Assembly: GCF_001969445.1 (NCBI RefSeq)
Contig: NZ_CP017297.1
Location: 4,321,604-4,385,603 of the forward strand
Direction of reading: 5' to 3'
DNA: 64,000 bases
Source: Brachybacterium sp. P6-10-X1
GTDB taxonomy: Bacteria; Actinomycetota; Actinomycetes; Actinomycetales; Dermabacteraceae
Below, piece by piece: positions 62,757 through 64,000 of this stretch (positions within the stretch are counted from its first letter, which is position 1; the number at the start of each line of letters is the position of its first letter). A model generated the notes under the pieces. It was given only the letters and a program-made list of their open reading frames with translations, searched no databases and was not told the DNA's origin. A program made the translations under genes and the position numbers.

Positions 62757-62914
62757 CCGCCGTCAGCCCCATCGTGCTGCTCCTGCTGCTGGTCGCAGCC
62801 GTCGTCGCGGTGCTCATGGTGGTGCTCGCCCAGGGTCGGATCGGCGACGGGATCGAGGCCCCGCAGCGCCCCCGGAGACGCCGACGTACGAACCGCTCGC
62901 GGAACCTGAGATAA
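62753..62914 (+). CDS. Small single-pass membrane protein
   Basis: 53 aa. A hydrophobic stretch (about 5-26) of Val, Leu and Ala is followed by a short Gly/Asp part and a strongly basic tail, with ten Arg in the last sixteen residues (38-53). The ATG overlaps the LOG stop (ATGA), a common sign of coupled translation. I do not recognise it. In related genomes a DivIVA-domain or small membrane protein gene occupies this place, but that is from memory. Short length and low complexity keep the confidence moderate. Confidence 0.55.
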   Translation: MTAVSPIVLLLLLVAAVVAVLMVVLAQGRIGDGIEAPQRPRRRRRTNRSRNLR

Positions 62915-62915
62915 T
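62910..62915 (+). promoter_or_regulatory. Candidate -10 of the DUF3117 gene
   Basis: GATAAT, overlapping the stop of the small membrane protein gene, in a locally AT-rich spot (ATAATAG). It lies 78 nt before the DUF3117 ATG. Confidence 0.4.
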
Positions 62916-62993
62916 AGCCACCGTACGCGCGCTGTCCGAGGCCCCGTCCGGGGGAGCACCTCGCAGGCAGCGACACCATCAAGGAGGCACGCC

Positions 62994-63164
62994 ATGGCTG
63001 CTATGAAGCCGCGCACCGGGGACGGTCCGCTCGAGGTCGTGGAGGAGGGGCGAAGCATCATCATGCGCGTCCCGCTCGAGGGGGGCGGCCGTCTGGTCGT
63101 CGAGATCGCCGCGTCGGAGGCCGTGGAGCTTCATGACGCGCTGAAGGGCGTGATCCCGTCCTGA
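62994..63164 (+). CDS. DUF3117 small conserved protein
   Basis: 56 aa. The sequence starts MAAMKPRTGDGPLEVVEEGR and ends ELHDALKGVIPS, with a central MRVPLEGGGRLVVEI. This is the DUF3117 pattern, a tiny protein found across actinobacteria with very high identity and no known function. The high conservation argues for a binding role. The ATG has a perfect AAGGAGG 6 nt upstream. A strong terminator follows the stop. Confidence 0.9.
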   Translation: MAAMKPRTGDGPLEVVEEGRSIIMRVPLEGGGRLVVEIAASEAVELHDALKGVIPS

Positions 63165-63186
63165 TCCGTTGAACGGCACCCGTGGG

Positions 63187-63217
63187 ACAGCCCCGCACCG
63201 CGTCGGTGCGGGGCTGT
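63187..63217. terminator. Strong bidirectional terminator after DUF3117
   Basis: ACAGCCCCGCACCG (63187-63200) and CGGTGCGGGGCTGT (63204-63217) form a perfect 14-bp stem with a CGT loop, followed by TCT. It lies 18 nt before the stop of the convergent methyltransferase gene. Confidence 0.9.
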
Positions 63218-63235
63218 TCTGCGTCGACCGCGCCG

Positions 63236-63898
63236 TCAGCGCCGGGCGGGCCGCAGCACCGCGGCGAGCACCCCGTCGCCGCTGCCGGTGAGCGCCGGGA
63301 CCAGGTCCTCCGTCGCGGTGACCGCCCGCAGCACCTCCCGCACCGCACGGGTCCGCTCATCGCGTGCCGTGGGGTCGGCGACCCGGTCGTGGTACAGGGC
63401 GTGGGGGACCACCAGCACCCCACCGGGGCGCAGCAGGCGCCGGGCGTGCTCGAGCAGGTCCAGGGCGTGCGGGGCCTGGGCCGGGAAGCTCACCAGGTCG
63501 TACGCGTGATCGGTGAGCCGGCCGATGACGTCGCGCGGGCTGCCGGCGATGGTCCGCACCCGGGGGGACCGGATCTGGGCCTCGGCGAAGGACACCCGGG
63601 CGGCGCGCTGGTTCTCGACCTCCGGGTCGATGGTGGTCAGCACCCCGTCGGGGTGCATGCCCGCAAGCAGGTAGAGGGAACCGACGCCGCTGCCGGTGCC
63701 GATCTCGACGGCCGAGCGGGCCTGCACCGCCGCGGCGAGCACCCGCATCAGCGCCCCGGCCCCGGGCAGGACCGGGGTCGCGCCCAGCTCGCCGCCCCGC
63801 TCCCGGGCGCGGGCGAGGACGCCGTCGTCGGAGAAGAGGAGCGCCTCGTCGAGGAACTCCTCGCCATGGGCCCAGCTGGCCACCTTTCCCGACGACAT
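63236..63898 (-). CDS. Class I SAM-dependent O-methyltransferase
   Basis: 220 aa. The SAM-binding loop EIGTGSGVGSLYLL follows an LPGAGALMRVLAAAV segment, and acidic TIDPEVENQ follows strand beta-2. The shape matches the small bacterial O-methyltransferases related to catechol and caffeoyl-CoA enzymes (Rv1220c in M. tuberculosis). The acceptor is unknown. In mycobacteria this gene lies divergent from sigE, and the region to its right (63899-64000) could hold such a promoter, but the partner is outside the window. The ATG at 63898 follows GGAAGGAAG. A start 25 codons earlier is possible but lacks a ribosome site. CATAGT on the minus strand near 63940 is a possible -10. Confidence 0.88.
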   Translation of the reverse strand: MSSGKVASWAHGEEFLDEALLFSDDGVLARARERGGELGATPVLPGAGALMRVLAAAVQARSAVEIGTGSGVGSLYLLAGMHPDGVLTTIDPEVENQRAARVSFAEAQIRSPRVRTIAGSPRDVIGRLTDHAYDLVSFPAQAPHALDLLEHARRLLRPGGVLVVPHALYHDRVADPTARDERTRAVREVLRAVTATEDLVPALTGSGDGVLAAVLRPARR

Positions 63899-64000
63899 GT
63901 GCGCTTCCTTCCGATCGACCTGTCCGAACGGGCCCAGACTATGCCAGGAACACGCCATGGCTGGGAATCGCATGCCCGCCGCGATGCAATAATGGGCCAG

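Overview
The window is chromosomal DNA from a high-GC actinobacterium. The evidence is very GC-rich coding sequence with GTG starts, an actinobacterial division and cell-wall (dcw) cluster with SepF, YggT and Wag31/DivIVA but no ftsA, and small actinobacterial families (DUF3040, DUF3117, SAV_6107-type HEPN, PAC2). The gene set resembles Brachybacterium/Dermabacteraceae, but that placement comes from memory, not from a search. MurE carries a DNPR motif and dapC, dapD and dapE are all present, so the peptidoglycan diamino acid is predicted to be meso-diaminopimelate made by the succinylase route. I see no prophage, insertion sequence, CRISPR array, rRNA or tRNA.

Layout. 1-8.7 kb: the start of lexA (minus strand) diverges from a LysM division-inhibitor gene and nrdR, with two SOS boxes between them. 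Then come a HelD-type RNA polymerase-recycling ATPase (minus), a PAC2 protein, a cold-shock protein, a spermidine-synthase-like protein (minus), a SAV_6107 HEPN protein, dinB and a DUF3040 membrane protein. 8.7-9.3 kb is the only long gap and ends in a phased set of MraZ-type repeats. 9.3-28.1 kb is the dcw cluster: mraZ-rsmH-ftsL-ftsI-murE-murF-mraY-murD-ftsW-murG-murC-ftsQ-ftsZ-pgeF-sepF-yggT-wag31. Most genes overlap by 4 nt or lie within a few nt of each other. It leads directly into lspA and an rluA-family gene.

28.7-45 kb: a protein of unknown function, dnaE, an endonuclease/phosphatase-fold protein, an acyl-CoA dehydrogenase, an MFS transporter, pgi (minus), and a four-gene oligopeptide ABC importer whose two ATPases are fused. 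45-54.9 kb: typA, a membrane protein, a CDP-alcohol phosphatidyltransferase that overlaps tail-to-tail with a lone SH3-like domain gene, fdxA-dapC-gltA, a lysozyme-like secreted protein and dapD (both minus), and an MFS transporter. 54.9-64 kb: four 23-bp tandem repeats ahead of a DUF222/HNH nuclease gene, a membrane protein (minus), an FAD/NAD(P)-binding protein, dapE, an APC permease, a LOG-family protein, a 53-aa membrane peptide, DUF3117, and an O-methyltransferase (minus).

The most interesting window-wide signal is promoter architecture. About ten genes have a TANNNT-like -10 hexamer ending 6-7 nt before the start codon and no usable Shine-Dalgarno sequence, which predicts leaderless mRNAs for nrdR, murC, dnaE, dapD and others. 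This separates independently transcribed genes from the Shine-Dalgarno-led operon genes. No wholly new system is evident. The best leads for new biology are the 240-aa protein after rluA, the HEPN protein, the lone SH3 protein, the ftsZ leader inverted repeat and the five-unit MraZ operator.
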